Source: Methylobacterium sp. J-030 (GTDB taxonomy: Bacteria; Pseudomonadota; Alphaproteobacteria; Rhizobiales; Beijerinckiaceae). From it: a DNA stretch of 64,000 nucleotides. Each line of letters begins with the position of its first letter. Position 1 is the stretch's first letter. The notes beneath the pieces are model-generated. The model worked only from the letters and a program-made list of their open reading frames with translations. It was not told the DNA's origin and ran no database searches. Positions 1-8,552 of the stretch are shown here, piece by piece. The stretch is taken from NCBI RefSeq assembly GCF_022829545.1, contig NZ_JAKSYM010000313.1, forward strand, positions 62,001 through 126,000. The letters are read 5' to 3'. A program made the position numbers and the translations under genes.

Positions 1-665
1 GGCTTAGCGTCTGCAGCGGATTTCGACCCGACCTATCTGCATCTGGGTCAATAGGGGCGGACGCCCGCTCGGATGCTTGCGCTCTCCGATTTTGCTGCAG
101 CGCTCCTATCCCTTCGACGTCAGCCAAACTGCGCTCTCATGTTTTTTGACCCGAGCAAGATCGACAAGTCCTTTGCTCAGCTGATCGCGGCCTCGGCAAT
201 GGGCTTCGGCCGGGAGAAGGATTTGCCAAGCCTCAACGCTACGCCGCCAGTATGACTGGCCACCGCGCTCGCCTTCAACGACGACATGCTGCCGATCAAC
301 GCGGTAGGTACGGCACGAGGCAGAAAGAGCGAGGTTTACATCGTGCTGCGCGACACGCCCAGCTTTCTCCCGCCGAGCCGAGCGCGGAACACGTTACCCA
401 AGCAATCGATGGGACTGTGACGTAGGCGCCAACCGGTGCTTCCGATGATCTCTGAAGGCTGCTGGGGCTCGCCAGCTCGACAGCCGCGATAAGGACGGGG
501 CGACCGCAGCTTTCGAGCGGCAACCGTCGACTGCTTGTGGCCGAGAGCGGAACGGCGGCTTTGGAGAAGGCTTGCCAGGAAAGCGGACGGCTTCCTGTCG
601 GGCCGACTCAATCGCAACGCTCGCCCCGCCTCAACCCTCGAAAGCAGTCACGAGCACGCCTCAGG
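1..665. other. No recognisable gene; degraded intergenic sequence
   Basis: Short open frames exist on both strands, but none has a convincing ribosome binding site or a family I recognise. A dispersed-repeat copy lies at about 536-604. The stretch ends at the 3' end of the broken Crp/Fnr gene on the minus strand. It looks like decayed accessory sequence. Confidence 0.5.
536..604 (+). repeat. Dispersed intergenic repeat, copy A (diverged)
   Basis: The stretch shares spaced words with the copy at 5934-6009: TGGCCGA near the left end, then GAGAAGGCTTGC, then AAAGCGGAC followed by GCTTCC. It belongs to the same family as copies near 20.46, 22.83, 25.09, 35.98 and 48.83 kb, but is strongly diverged. 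Confidence 0.4.
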
Positions 666-1340
666 TTAATGCCGACCTTCGGCCGCCAAGCCGGGACGAT
701 CAACGATCTCGATTGCGCCCCCGACGAAGTTCGATCAGACCCGTCTCGAACCATTGCCCCACAAGACGGCTGACAACCTCGCGGACGCTACCGACGCCGT
801 CCGCGAGCTTCTGATGGGTCGCCGCCGCGACACCCCGCGGATCGGCGTCAGCAAGGAGCCGCTGCGCGAGGCGCTGCGTGAGCGGTGCGAAAGCGACCTC
901 ATCGGTCAGCGTCAACAGGTCAGACATGAGCCGCGTATCGTCGTCCATGACGAAGCTGCGGAAGGCGGCGCTCTCGCCCATCAGGTGCTGGAACGTGCTC
1001 ACTGGCAGAGCTGCGAGTTCGGTCCTCTCCTCGGCTACGCTTTGGGCCGGGAAGGTGCGGCCAGACCGGAGGCACTGCATGGTCAGGGGGCAGGTGCCGC
1101 CCGGGCCGACCTTTTAGATCAGCATCTCGCGCCCGCTCTCCGACCTGCGGAAGATCCGCGTGCGCCCCTCCAGGCACATCGGTCGTTGGCGCACTCGCCA
1201 TCTGGGTCGTAGGCGACGGCGCCTTGGTCCAGCACTGGGAAATGCACGGTTCCCCGGGCGCTCTGGAGGTGCGCCGGGCTGAGAGCTTGGAGAAGCGCAA
1301 ACCGGTCGATCCATCGCTCGACCTTCTGGGCATCCGTCAT
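666..1340 (-). pseudogene. Crp/Fnr-family transcription regulator, broken by two frameshifts and a stop
   Basis: The fragments read as one 225-codon Crp/Fnr protein spread over frames. The N-terminus (MTDAQKVERWIDRF) starts at 1340. The reading frame shifts near 1180-1192 into the cyclic-nucleotide-binding-like part (CLEGRTRIF). An in-frame TAA lies at 1114-1116 where the family has a sense codon. The helix-turn-helix part follows (ADGVGSVREVVSRLVGQW), and a second shift near 714-722, in a C run, leads to a natural-looking end (IEIVDRPGLAAEGRH, stop at 666). The span equals a normal Crp/Fnr length, so only point lesions separate it from a functional gene. It is divergent from the pentapeptide gene at 1527, with a CRP-like palindrome between them. 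Sequencing error could explain the shifts but hardly the stop codon. Confidence 0.7.
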
Positions 1341-1421
1341 GGCTGGCGTCGTCCCCCCGGCCACGACAAAGGGCTGATCATCCGGCTCGCGTTGCGTTTT
1401 TCGCCCGCCGCGCCGGACTTG

Positions 1422-1437
1422 TGTGACTTGGGTCACC
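1422..1437. promoter_or_regulatory. CRP/FNR-like palindromic operator candidate
   Basis: The sequence TGTGACTTGGGTCACC fits TGTGA-N6-TCAC and contains the perfect inverted repeat GTGAC-TTGG-GTCAC (1423-1436). It lies about 82 bases upstream of the broken regulator's start and 90 bases upstream of the pentapeptide gene, so it could have served either promoter. The match is to the general Crp-family consensus; which regulator binds it is inference. Confidence 0.45.
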
Positions 1438-1526
1438 GACTGGGCGCAGCGGCCCGGCATACCATCGGATCGCAACGAACACGATAAGGGTGCCTGCCGT
1501 GTGCGGCGCCCACCGGGAGTGAACCG

Positions 1527-2327
1527 ATGCGCCGCCTCGCCTTGAGCTTCATGCTCGCCGTCCTCGCCGCCGGCCCCGCCGCGGCCGAACAGGACCTCCT
1601 GCTCGGGGCCGACATGACCTCGCCCGCCATGACCAAGGCCGAGATGAGCCGCGTCGACGTCGAGGCGATGATCAAGACCGCGGACGGCAAGCCCGTCGAC
1701 CTGCACGACAAGGCGCTGTCGGGACTCGATCTTTCCGGCCTGAACCTCCGGGGCGCCAACCTGCGGACCGCGCGCCTGAACAACACCAACTTGCGCGGCG
1801 CCGACCTCAGCGGCGCGAACCTCGAACAAGCGTGGTTCCTGAAGGCCGATCTATCCGGCGCCAAGCTTGCGGACGCGAAGATGTTCGGCATCACCGCCCG
1901 GGACGCCGACTTCAGCGGCGCCGATCTCAGCCGCTCCATGCCGATCGGCGACTTCAAGGGCGCCAATATGAGCGGCGCGACACTGGTCGACCTCAAGGGC
2001 GGGGCCGACATCAAGAACCAGTCGATGGGCCTGATGCGGGCGGTTTTCACCTCGGTGAACCTGTCGGGTGCGAACCTGAAGGGGGCTAACCTCGGGCGGT
2101 CGCGGCTGGAATACGCCAACCTCAAGGATGCCAACCTGACCGATGTGGTGCTGATGGGCTCGGACCTGTCCGGGGCGAACCTGACGGGCGCCACGGTCAC
2201 AGGCGCCGACTTCAAGAACGTCGACGTCGACGCCGCCAAACTGATCGACCTCAAGGGTCAAGCCGAAGCCAAAGACTGGTCGGAGCGCGTGAATGCCGAC
2301 CGCGCCGTCACCCGGGCGGCCAACTGA
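1527..2327 (+). CDS. Exported pentapeptide-repeat protein
   Basis: This 266-residue protein begins with a clear Sec-type signal peptide (MRRLALSFMLAVLAAGPAAA, cleavage after about residue 20), so it should be periplasmic. From about residue 65 to 245 it consists of pentapeptide repeats of the A(D/N)LXX type, such as LSGLNLRGANLRTARL and DLSGANLTGA, which fold into a right-handed quadrilateral beta-helix. The repeats are interrupted near residues 145-165 by less regular sequence. The family has no single activity; cytoplasmic members can mimic DNA, but export argues against a gyrase role here. It stands alone, divergent from the dead Crp/Fnr gene, with a CRP-like palindrome upstream. The start ATG is directly followed by the signal peptide. 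Confidence 0.85.
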   Translation: MRRLALSFMLAVLAAGPAAAEQDLLLGADMTSPAMTKAEMSRVDVEAMIKTADGKPVDLHDKALSGLDLSGLNLRGANLRTARLNNTNLRGADLSGANLEQAWFLKADLSGAKLADAKMFGITARDADFSGADLSRSMPIGDFKGANMSGATLVDLKGGADIKNQSMGLMRAVFTSVNLSGANLKGANLGRSRLEYANLKDANLTDVVLMGSDLSGANLTGATVTGADFKNVDVDAAKLIDLKGQAEAKDWSERVNADRAVTRAAN

Positions 2328-2385
2328 GCAACGTACCCATACCTCCTCACTCTCACGGAGATACGAGCCCAACCTCCTCGTCGAC

Positions 2386-2643
2386 ATGGGCCGGCTGCGC
2401 GCGGCGGAGGTCGCCTCCGACGGGTACGGGTCCTGCCCGCGCACGGTGGAGCGCGGCAAGATCCTGCTTGCGGAGTTCGGCTAGAGCGGCAAGCTGCTGC
2501 CGAGCTTTCCCGCCTGGCTCATCGACGGCACCAAGCCGAGCCATGTAGCCTGGCTCCGGAAGGAGCGGATGCTGCCACCGATCTACCGGAAGGGCATGCT
2601 GCGCGGCCGGGAATGGACGGCCAAACCGAAGGCCGTCGCCTGA
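2386..2643 (+). pseudogene. Unidentified gene remnant with an in-frame stop
   Basis: An open frame begins MGRLRAAEVASDGYG, meets TAG at 2482-2484, and continues in the same frame for about 52 more codons (SGKLLPSFPAWLIDGTKPS onward) to TGA at 2641-2643. Composition on both sides of the stop looks protein-like, which suggests one small interrupted gene. I do not recognise the family, and no ribosome binding site stands out. Confidence 0.25.
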
Positions 2644-2664
2644 GGCGGTCCCCCGGGGCGCCGG

Positions 2665-3176
2665 TCAGAAGTCGAGCTGGTCGCGCACCGCGTCGATCCC
2701 CGCGGCGGCGCAGGCCGCGTCCTTGTCGCCGCCCGGTGCGCCGGAGACACCGCCCGCCCCGACGAGGCCGCCCCCCGCCTCGATCGGCAGGCCGCCGGCC
2801 ATCGCCACCACGTTCGGCAGCCGGCCGAGACCAGGATCGAGGCGCTTGTCCGCGATGGCCTTGGCGAAGTCCGCCGTCGTGCTGCGGAAGCTCAAGGCCG
2901 TATACGCCTTCGACGAGGCGGTGGTGGCCGAGGGCAGGCCGGCGAAACGGTCGCGCAGCAGCACGAGGGGAGACCCGATCCGTCCATCACCACCACCGCG
3001 ACCTGAAGCCCGTCCGCGCGGCACTTCGTCAGGGCGGCCTGGGCGATGGCGAAGGCGATGTCGGGCGAGACAGATTTGTAGGTCAAGAGCGCGTCCTCAG
3101 CCGCTGCAGGGCCAGCGAGGCAGGCCAGGGCGAGGGCCACCGCTAGGCGAACCCGTCGGGCATCAGGGCCGTACAT
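2665..3176 (-). pseudogene. GlcG/HbpS-family (DUF336) exported protein, frameshifted
   Basis: The product would be a periplasmic heme-binding GlcG/HbpS-type protein. The signal peptide is visible after the start at 3176 (VALALACLAGPAAAEDALL), followed by the family's N-terminal helix region (SPDIAFAIAQAALTKC) and AVVVMDGSG. One base is missing near 2972-2976. After the shift the family sequence resumes with SPLVLLRDRFAGLPSA and the C-terminal glycine-rich part (GGLPIEAGGGLVGAGGVSG), ending at 2665. Apart from this single indel the gene is full length. It overlaps the preceding DsrE-like gene by 14 bases and is the last gene of the sox-like remnant. Small DUF336 proteins commonly sit beside sulfur-oxidation and periplasmic redox genes. 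A sequencing error is possible. Confidence 0.65.
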
Positions 3177-3630
3177 AGCTCCACCCCTGCTCCTGACGGT
3201 CCATGATCTGCACCACGCCGGAGGGGACGAGATTCGCCTGCGGCAGCAGGGTGATCGGGTGCCCCTCGGCCTGCTCCATCGCGGTCTTGGTGTTGTTGCA
3301 GGCTGAGAACTGGATCTTCGACGGGAAACCGTAATCGGCAAAATGCGCGATCCGGTCGGCCACCGTGGATGTGTCGGCGCGGTACATGGCCAGGCCCGGG
3401 CCGAAGGCGACGATGTCGATCTCCACCTCCTCGTGCTTCGCGCGGTAGAAATCGACGACGTTGGTGGCGTTGTTGAGGGTCAGGCTCATGGTGGCCGGAT
3501 CGGCGGTATCGACTTGGAACACCACGCGGTGTCCCTTCGGCCCCTCGGCGGCGAGGGCCGGAGCGGCGGCGAGCCCGGCCATGAGAAGCAGCATCGGGCG
3601 TCGGGACATGTGTCGCATGGCGCGCTCCAT
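3163..3630 (-). CDS. Exported DsrE/DsrF-like protein (second copy)
   Basis: This protein of about 155 residues has a signal peptide (RRPMLLLMAGLAAAPALAAEG) and a DsrE/DsrF-like fold. The hallmarks are VVFQVDTADPATMSLTLNN, EVEIDIVAFGPGLAMY, a conserved single cysteine in SACNNTKTAME, and the C-terminal VPSGVVQIMDRQEQGWSYVRP block. DsrE-type proteins carry or relay sulfane sulfur on the conserved cysteine; periplasmic versions are common beside sox genes. An internal ATG at 3618 has a better-placed GGAG than the first ATG at 3630, so the start may be four codons downstream. It lies 3 bases after its paralogue at 3634 and overlaps the GlcG-like gene. Confidence 0.75.
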   Translation of the reverse strand: MERAMRHMSRRPMLLLMAGLAAAPALAAEGPKGHRVVFQVDTADPATMSLTLNNATNVVDFYRAKHEEVEIDIVAFGPGLAMYRADTSTVADRIAHFADYGFPSKIQFSACNNTKTAMEQAEGHPITLLPQANLVPSGVVQIMDRQEQGWSYVRP

Positions 3631-3633
3631 TCG

Positions 3634-4116
3634 TCAGGGCCGGACCAGGGTGTACCCGGTCTCTGCCAGCGTCATCAGTTGCACCACCCCGGCCTCGACC
3701 GGAATCGCGTGCGGGTTGATCGCCGGCCGCCGTCCGGTCTCGCGGGCGATGGTCTCGACTGTGTTCATGCACACGTCGAAGCGCACGCCCTGGGCGACGA
3801 GGCTGTCCACTCCGATCCGGTGCGGACTCTCCTGCCGCAGGAGGTCGATGCCGGGGCCGAAGGCGACCACCTCAATCGCCACCTTGTCCGGCCCGTAGGC
3901 CTTCAACACGTTGTTGGCGACGCTGAGCACGAGGTCCTGCCGGTGCGGATCGCGCTCGGAGAGCTGAAGGGCGAGGCGGTGCTCGGCGAAGGCCGAGACC
4001 TCCGGCGCCTGGCCGCCGCCGAGGGTCGCGGCGGCGGGCGTCCCGCCGGCCTGGGCCACAGCCGGCACGAAGAGGCCGCCGAGCAGCAGCCTGCGCGGCA
4101 GGCCGGAGCCGCTCAC
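3634..4116 (-). CDS. Exported DsrE/DsrF-like protein (first copy)
   Basis: This 160-residue paralogue of the neighbouring gene starts with GTG at 4116, overlapping the soxB stop codon (GTGA). A signal-like N-terminus (RRLLLGGLFVPAVAQAGG) is followed by a DsrE-like domain with AIEVVAFGPGIDLLRQ, the conserved cysteine in DVCMNTVETI, and the C-terminal EAGVVQLMTLAETGYTLVRP block. The start-stop overlap implies translational coupling to soxB. A role in handling sulfur delivered from thiosulfate oxidation is likely from family and context, but the partner soxB is broken, so present function is uncertain. Confidence 0.75.
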   Translation of the reverse strand: MSGSGLPRRLLLGGLFVPAVAQAGGTPAAATLGGGQAPEVSAFAEHRLALQLSERDPHRQDLVLSVANNVLKAYGPDKVAIEVVAFGPGIDLLRQESPHRIGVDSLVAQGVRFDVCMNTVETIARETGRRPAINPHAIPVEAGVVQLMTLAETGYTLVRP

Positions 4117-5646
4117 GCCGATCCGCCGTAACCGGGGTTGTCCGCCACGCCGACCACGTCCACCGGTTTGTCCGGTGACAGGTCCGCCCTTCCCGACCGG
4201 CCGAGCTGCGCCTCCAGGATATCCCAGACCGGCTTGCCCTCCTGCGGGTTGACGGAGGCCCAGCCCGCGACCCGGTAGGTCTTGGCCCGATCAAGTCTCC
4301 CGCCGTCCGTGAGGGTGAGGTCGGAGATGCGCTTGCCGCTCTCGGCGCCCGGCTCGCAGCGGTAACTCAAGCCGCCGACCCGGACCATGTCGCCGCCCTG
4401 CTGGTAATAGGGATCCGGGTTGAAGAGGTTGTCGCAGACATCCTCCATGATGGCGTGAATCAGGGCGCCGGTCATCGGCTGGACGTAGGTCTCCGAGTAG
4501 GTCGTGGCGGTCTGCGCCAGGACGTCCTGCGCGGTGACGTCCCCGCCTGCCAGCACCGAGGTGCCCCAGCGGAAGCCCGGCGAGAGCGAGATTTCCGCGT
4601 CGAGCCGCGTGCGCAGGGCATCGCACAGCAGATGATCCATCGTGCCGGTGAAGTTGCCGCGCCGGTAGAGCAACCCCTCGGCGGTGGCGAGCCGCCGCCC
4701 GAAGGCGGCCGCGTGCGGGGCTTCGAGGGAGGCGATCAGCGCCTCCATCTCGGCGTCAGGCTTCAGGAGGTCGGTGAAGACAGGGAGCAGGCGGTAGCAG
4801 ATCCCGCGCAGGGCGCCGGGGGCAAGGTCGAGGTCGACCACCGCCAGGAACTTGCCGTTGGAACCGGCGTTCGAGACCAGGGTCTTGCCCTTGGCATTGG
4901 ACACCGCGACGGGCTCCGGCACCGCGTCGTGGGTGTGGCCGCCGAGGATCAGGTCGATGCCGGCAACCCGGTTCGCGAGCTTCAGGTCGACATCCATGCC
5001 GTTGTGCGAGAGCAGCACCATGGCATCGACCTTGTCCTTGCCGCGCACCTCGTCCACCAGGACCTGAAGTTGGGCGTCGCGGATGCCGAAGGTCCAGTCC
5101 GGTGTGAAGCGCTTCGGGTGGGCGATCGGCACATAGGGAAAGGCCTGTCCGATGATCGCCACGCGGCGGTCGCCGAACGCCTTGATGGTGACCGGCTTGA
5201 ACACTCGGCCCGAGGCGGGATCGAAGGCCGGCGCCTCGTTGAAGGCGGCCTCCTCCGTCAGGAACACGTTCTGGGCCAAGAACTCGCCCCTGAACTGGGC
5301 GAGGTTCGCGCGCAGGCCGTCCTGCCCGTAGGTGAACTCCCAATGACCGGTCATCGCGTCGATGCCCAGCAGGTTGGCTGCCTCAACCATGTCGGCGCCC
5401 TTGCGGGCGTTCGCGAGTCCGCTGCCCTGCCACAGGTCGCCGCCGTCGAGGAGGACGGCGTGGCCCCCCGGGCGCCTCGGCACGCAGGCGGTTGACGAGG
5501 GTTCGGAGCGGGGCGCCCCCCCCCCCGAGCCGACCGTAGCGCGTGGCCGCCGCCTCGAAGTCGAGATAGGTGAAGGCGTAAGCCTCGCGGCTGTCCGGAT
5601 CGAAGCCGAACCGGTTTAGGAATGCCTCGCCGACGAGGTGGGGCCT
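4113..5646 (-). pseudogene. soxB: soxB thiosulfohydrolase, 5'-truncated and frameshifted
   Basis: The family is SoxB (5'-nucleotidase/metallophosphatase fold), a periplasmic enzyme that releases sulfate from SoxY-bound thiosulfonate. Retained parts include LLDGGDLWQGS (metal ligands), DAMTGHWEFTYG, the MVLLSHNGMDVDLK and LILGGHTHDA metallophosphatase blocks, and an intact C-terminal 5'-nucleotidase domain ending GVADNPGYGG. Upstream of codon 1 of the longest open frame (start near 5483) the sequence continues in another frame as AYAFTYLDFEAAATRYGRLG and PHLVGEAFLNRF. The switch falls in a C9-C10 tract (G tract on the coding strand) near 5515-5527. Homology stops abruptly near 5646, so the signal peptide and roughly the first 100 residues are missing. 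Opposite-strand sequence from another gene abuts there, which marks a rearrangement. No soxXA, soxYZ or soxCD lies in the window. Confidence 0.75.
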
Positions 5647-5649
5647 TCG

Positions 5650-5776
5650 GGCGGCGGTGGCTCCGGTGGCGGGCCCTCACCCGAGGTGAATGCCAGCCTC
5701 GGCATCCTCCTGGCCGGTGCCACATTCGCCTTCCTCCGGCGCAAGCGTGGTGGCAATGAGGCCACAGCCGCCTGAA
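5650..5776 (+). pseudogene. C-terminal fragment with a PEP-CTERM-like sorting tail
   Basis: The frame ending at TGA 5774-5776 reads GGGPSPEVNASLGILLAGAT then FAFLRRKR and a short tail. It has three parts: a PE-containing motif, a hydrophobic segment of about 15 residues and a basic cluster (RRKR), preceded by a Gly/Ser-rich linker. This is the architecture of PEP-CTERM/exosortase-type sorting signals or a related C-terminal anchor. The upstream part of the gene is gone, replaced by soxB on the opposite strand. Confidence 0.45.
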
Positions 5777-6534
5777 CGCTGCGGTGACTGATACGACCAC
5801 ATCCCAGCGGGTTGGCCCGCCCAGATCGATCGAGGTCCGGGTCCCCGATATAACGCCCGCTCCGGGACTGAGAGTTTGGGTCCGCTCCCCACCCGACCCA
5901 ATCATCCAGTGACGCCCGCCAACGCGACCGAAGTTGGCCGGAATCAGACGGACTGCTCCGGTGAAGGCTTGCTTGCAAAGCGGACAGCTCCCGATCGACG
6001 CATTCCGGTACCCCGACAGGGCGGAGGAAGCGGTCGGCCCGGCGGCGCTTCCTGCCGCGAGAGCGCCCCCCGCCGACGTGGAGACCGGATCGACGCAAGA
6101 GCGCGCCACGACGAAGGCTCGGAGCCGCGCGCGATGGCAATGCGCACGGGACACGACAGACGACAGGGATGCCTCGGAGCGGCTGTCCCACCCACCCCGT
6201 CCTCCTGAGGCGCCGGAGCGCAGCGCAGGCCTCGAAGGAGACCTCCGGACGGCTCTGCGATCCCCGGAGCCGCCTTAGCGGCCCGCTGACGCGGGCACCT
6301 CGGGATGAGGGGGTCGGATGGGATCACCCGATCGATCTGCCACAGGTCACGGTCGTGTCCCGCGCGCGTTACGATCGGGCACGGCTCAAGCCGAGAACCG
6401 TCGTCTCGGCGGGGATCAAGACCGCGGACTTGGGATTGTGATTTGTCTTTCGCGGCGAAACGGGGCCTGCCTCGCGGCACGCGGACGAAGCGCTCCAACG
6501 CCAGAATTGCTGCGCGGGGGGAGCGCTGCCCAAG
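5777..6534. other. Non-coding spacer upstream of the selenium-type island
   Basis: I see no supported gene in these about 760 bases. A dispersed-repeat copy lies at 5934-6009. The last 100 bases precede the first gene of the plus-strand operon at 6535 and probably carry its promoter. No clear -35/-10 pair could be singled out. Confidence 0.5.
5934..6009 (+). repeat. Dispersed intergenic repeat, copy B
   Basis: It begins TTGGCCGGAATC, contains GAAGGCTTGC and CAAAGCGGACAGCTCCCGA, and ends near CATTCCGG. It shares GGCCG at the left and AAAGCGGACAG at the right with the better-preserved copy at 25088-25152, and GAAGGCTTGC with copy A. Confidence 0.5.
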
Positions 6535-7260
6535 GTGGAGACGGCCGGCCGGATGAACGCAGCGCTTGGGATCATGTGCAAGGCTCCGCGTCCCGGTCGC
6601 ACCAAGACCCGGCTCGCCGCGCATCTGGGGCCTGCGCAGGCGGCACAACTCTCCGCATGCTTTCTGCGGGATGTCGCCGACGCCGTGCTGGCGGTGCCGG
6701 AAACGCTGGGACGTCAGGGTTACGGGGTCTATGCACCCGCCGGATCGGAGGCCGAGCTTGCCGCGATCCTGCCCCCCGCTTTCCGCCTCGTCCTTCAGGA
6801 GGGCGCAGATTTCGGTGTCGTGCTGAGCACAACGGTACAGCGGTTGCTGGAGCACAGCCATGATTGCGTCGTGCTGATCAATTCCGATTCGCCGACCCTG
6901 CCGGCGGCCCTCCTCACCGCAGCCGTCACCGCTCTGCGACGGCCCGGGGATCGGGTGGTGCTCGGACCGGCCATCGATGGGGGCTACACCCTGATCGGAC
7001 TGAAGCGCCACCATCCCGCGCTCTTCACCGACATCCCCTGGAGCACCGGCGACGTGCTGCGCCTGACCCGGGCGCGCGCCGTCGACGGCGGCCTCGAGGT
7101 CGCGATGCTGCCGCTGTGGTACGATATCGACGATGCGGAGACGCTCGGGCTGTTGCAAGCGGAGATCGCCGGAACCCCGCCGGCATTCGCGACGCCCGGA
7201 ATCGTCGGCGGGCCGGCCGCGGCGACGCGGGCGCTGCTGACGCAGTGGTCGGAGGCTTGA
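6535..7260 (+). CDS. TIGR04282-like (DUF2064) glycosyltransferase, rSAM/selenodomain-associated transferase 1 type
   Basis: This protein of about 235 residues belongs to the DUF2064/TIGR04282 family of GT-A-fold transferases. Visible signatures are the N-terminal nucleotide-binding block MCKAPRPGRTKTRLA, LINSDSPTLPAALL (the DxD-like region), VLGPAIDGGYTLIGL and the C-terminal PLWYDIDD. I recall that TIGR04282 was named for its association with radical SAM and selenium-domain proteins and later with arsenosugar loci; both fit this neighbourhood, which has two radical SAM genes and selD. The GTG at 6535 is possible, but the ATG at 6553 has AAGGTGGAG 12 bases upstream and is my preferred start. 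It is the first of four genes with overlapping starts and stops. Confidence 0.8.
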   Translation: METAGRMNAALGIMCKAPRPGRTKTRLAAHLGPAQAAQLSACFLRDVADAVLAVPETLGRQGYGVYAPAGSEAELAAILPPAFRLVLQEGADFGVVLSTTVQRLLEHSHDCVVLINSDSPTLPAALLTAAVTALRRPGDRVVLGPAIDGGYTLIGLKRHHPALFTDIPWSTGDVLRLTRARAVDGGLEVAMLPLWYDIDDAETLGLLQAEIAGTPPAFATPGIVGGPAAATRALLTQWSEA

Positions 7261-8552
7261 GTGCGATCCAACGGCTGATCCTCCTCGGCCTCGCCGGCAC
7301 GGCGCTGGTGGGGCTGGGGATGCCGGTCCTGCTCGGACTGGGGGACGACGCCTTCCTGGCGCTCACCATCGCCAGCGGGGTGATCGCGGCGCTCGCGGCC
7401 CGCCTGGAATGCGTCGAGGCGGGGCGGGCCCTCGCCCTCATCCTCGGAGCCGGCCTGGCCATGCGGATCCTCGCACTGCCCGCGCCGCCGATCCTGTCCA
7501 CGGACATCTTCCGCTACGTCTGGGACGGCGTCGTGCAGGGCGCCGGCATCAATCCGTACCGCTACGTCCCCGCCGATCCGGCCCTGGCAACCCTGCGGGA
7601 CGGGGCGGTCTACCCCTTCATCAACCGTGCCGACTACGCGGTGACCATCTACCCGCCGATCGCGCAGGGGTTCTTCTTCCTCGTCACCCGGGTGTCGGCG
7701 AGCCCGCTGGCCATCAAGCTCGGCCTCGTGGTCGTCGAGAGCCTCACCCTGGTCGCCCTGGTCGGCCTCCTGCGGCTGACCGGGCGTCCGGTGACGCGCG
7801 TGGCGGCCTACGCGTGGCACCCGCTCCCCGTCTGGGAGATCGCCGGGCAGGGCCATGTCGACGGGCTGATGATCGCCCTGATGATGCTGGGCCTCTGGCT
7901 GGCCCTCGCCATCGGCCGGCGCTACGCGGGGGCCGCCGCTGTCATCCTGGGGGCGCTGGCCAAGCCCTTCGCCCTGATCGCGCTGCCCGGGCTGTGGCGA
8001 CCGTGGGACTGGCGGATGGTCGGCCTTGTGCCGCTCGTCATCGCGACGGCGTATCTGCCCTACCTGTCGGTCGGGCGCGGCGTGCTCGGCTTTCTCGCCA
8101 CCGGCTATGTCGAGGAGGAGGGCCTGTCCTCAGGCTCGGGCTTCGTCCTGCTGCGGCTCTGGCGCCTCTGCGTCGGTGAGCACCCCCACGACACGCAGAT
8201 CTATCTGGGCCTCAGCCTCGCGATATTGGCGGCGCTCGCGCTCAGGACCGGGTTCCGGCGCGTGCGGCCACCCGAGCGCAGCCTGCGCGACATCAATCTT
8301 TCGATCGTGACGTTACTTTTTTTGCTCTCGCCCGAATTCCCTTGGTATCTGTTGATGGCGGTGCCGTTCTTGAGCGTCGCACCGACACTTCCGGGCTGGG
8401 CCCTGACGGTGGGAGGCTTCATGCTCTACGATGTCGTCCCCGGCGATCCGCAGCTCTCCTACCCGGTGCGCTCGGCGGTCCTGGCCGCCCTTGTCGCGGC
8501 CGCCGCGCTGGCACAGGTCGGCCACGGCCGGCGCCCCGGAGTTGCCCGATGA
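7245..8552 (+). CDS. Polytopic membrane glycosyltransferase (GT87/GT-C-like)
   Basis: This membrane protein of about 435 residues has some ten hydrophobic segments. The family block is LSTDIFRYVWDGVVQGAG followed by INPYRYVP and VTIYPPIAQGFFF. This is typical of polyprenyl-phosphate-sugar-dependent GT-C enzymes (GT87 and mannosyltransferase-like), with the acidic residue in the first loop as likely catalytic base. The sugar would be moved onto an acceptor on the outer face of the inner membrane. The start is uncertain: GTG at 7245 and TTG at 7257 both overlap the end of the preceding gene, whose stop is 7258-7260. Its own stop overlaps the radical SAM start (ATGA, 8549-8552), so the four plus-strand genes are coupled. 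Confidence 0.7.
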   Translation: MVGGLSAIQRLILLGLAGTALVGLGMPVLLGLGDDAFLALTIASGVIAALAARLECVEAGRALALILGAGLAMRILALPAPPILSTDIFRYVWDGVVQGAGINPYRYVPADPALATLRDGAVYPFINRADYAVTIYPPIAQGFFFLVTRVSASPLAIKLGLVVVESLTLVALVGLLRLTGRPVTRVAAYAWHPLPVWEIAGQGHVDGLMIALMMLGLWLALAIGRRYAGAAAVILGALAKPFALIALPGLWRPWDWRMVGLVPLVIATAYLPYLSVGRGVLGFLATGYVEEEGLSSGSGFVLLRLWRLCVGEHPHDTQIYLGLSLAILAALALRTGFRRVRPPERSLRDINLSIVTLLFLLSPEFPWYLLMAVPFLSVAPTLPGWALTVGGFMLYDVVPGDPQLSYPVRSAVLAALVAAAALAQVGHGRRPGVAR

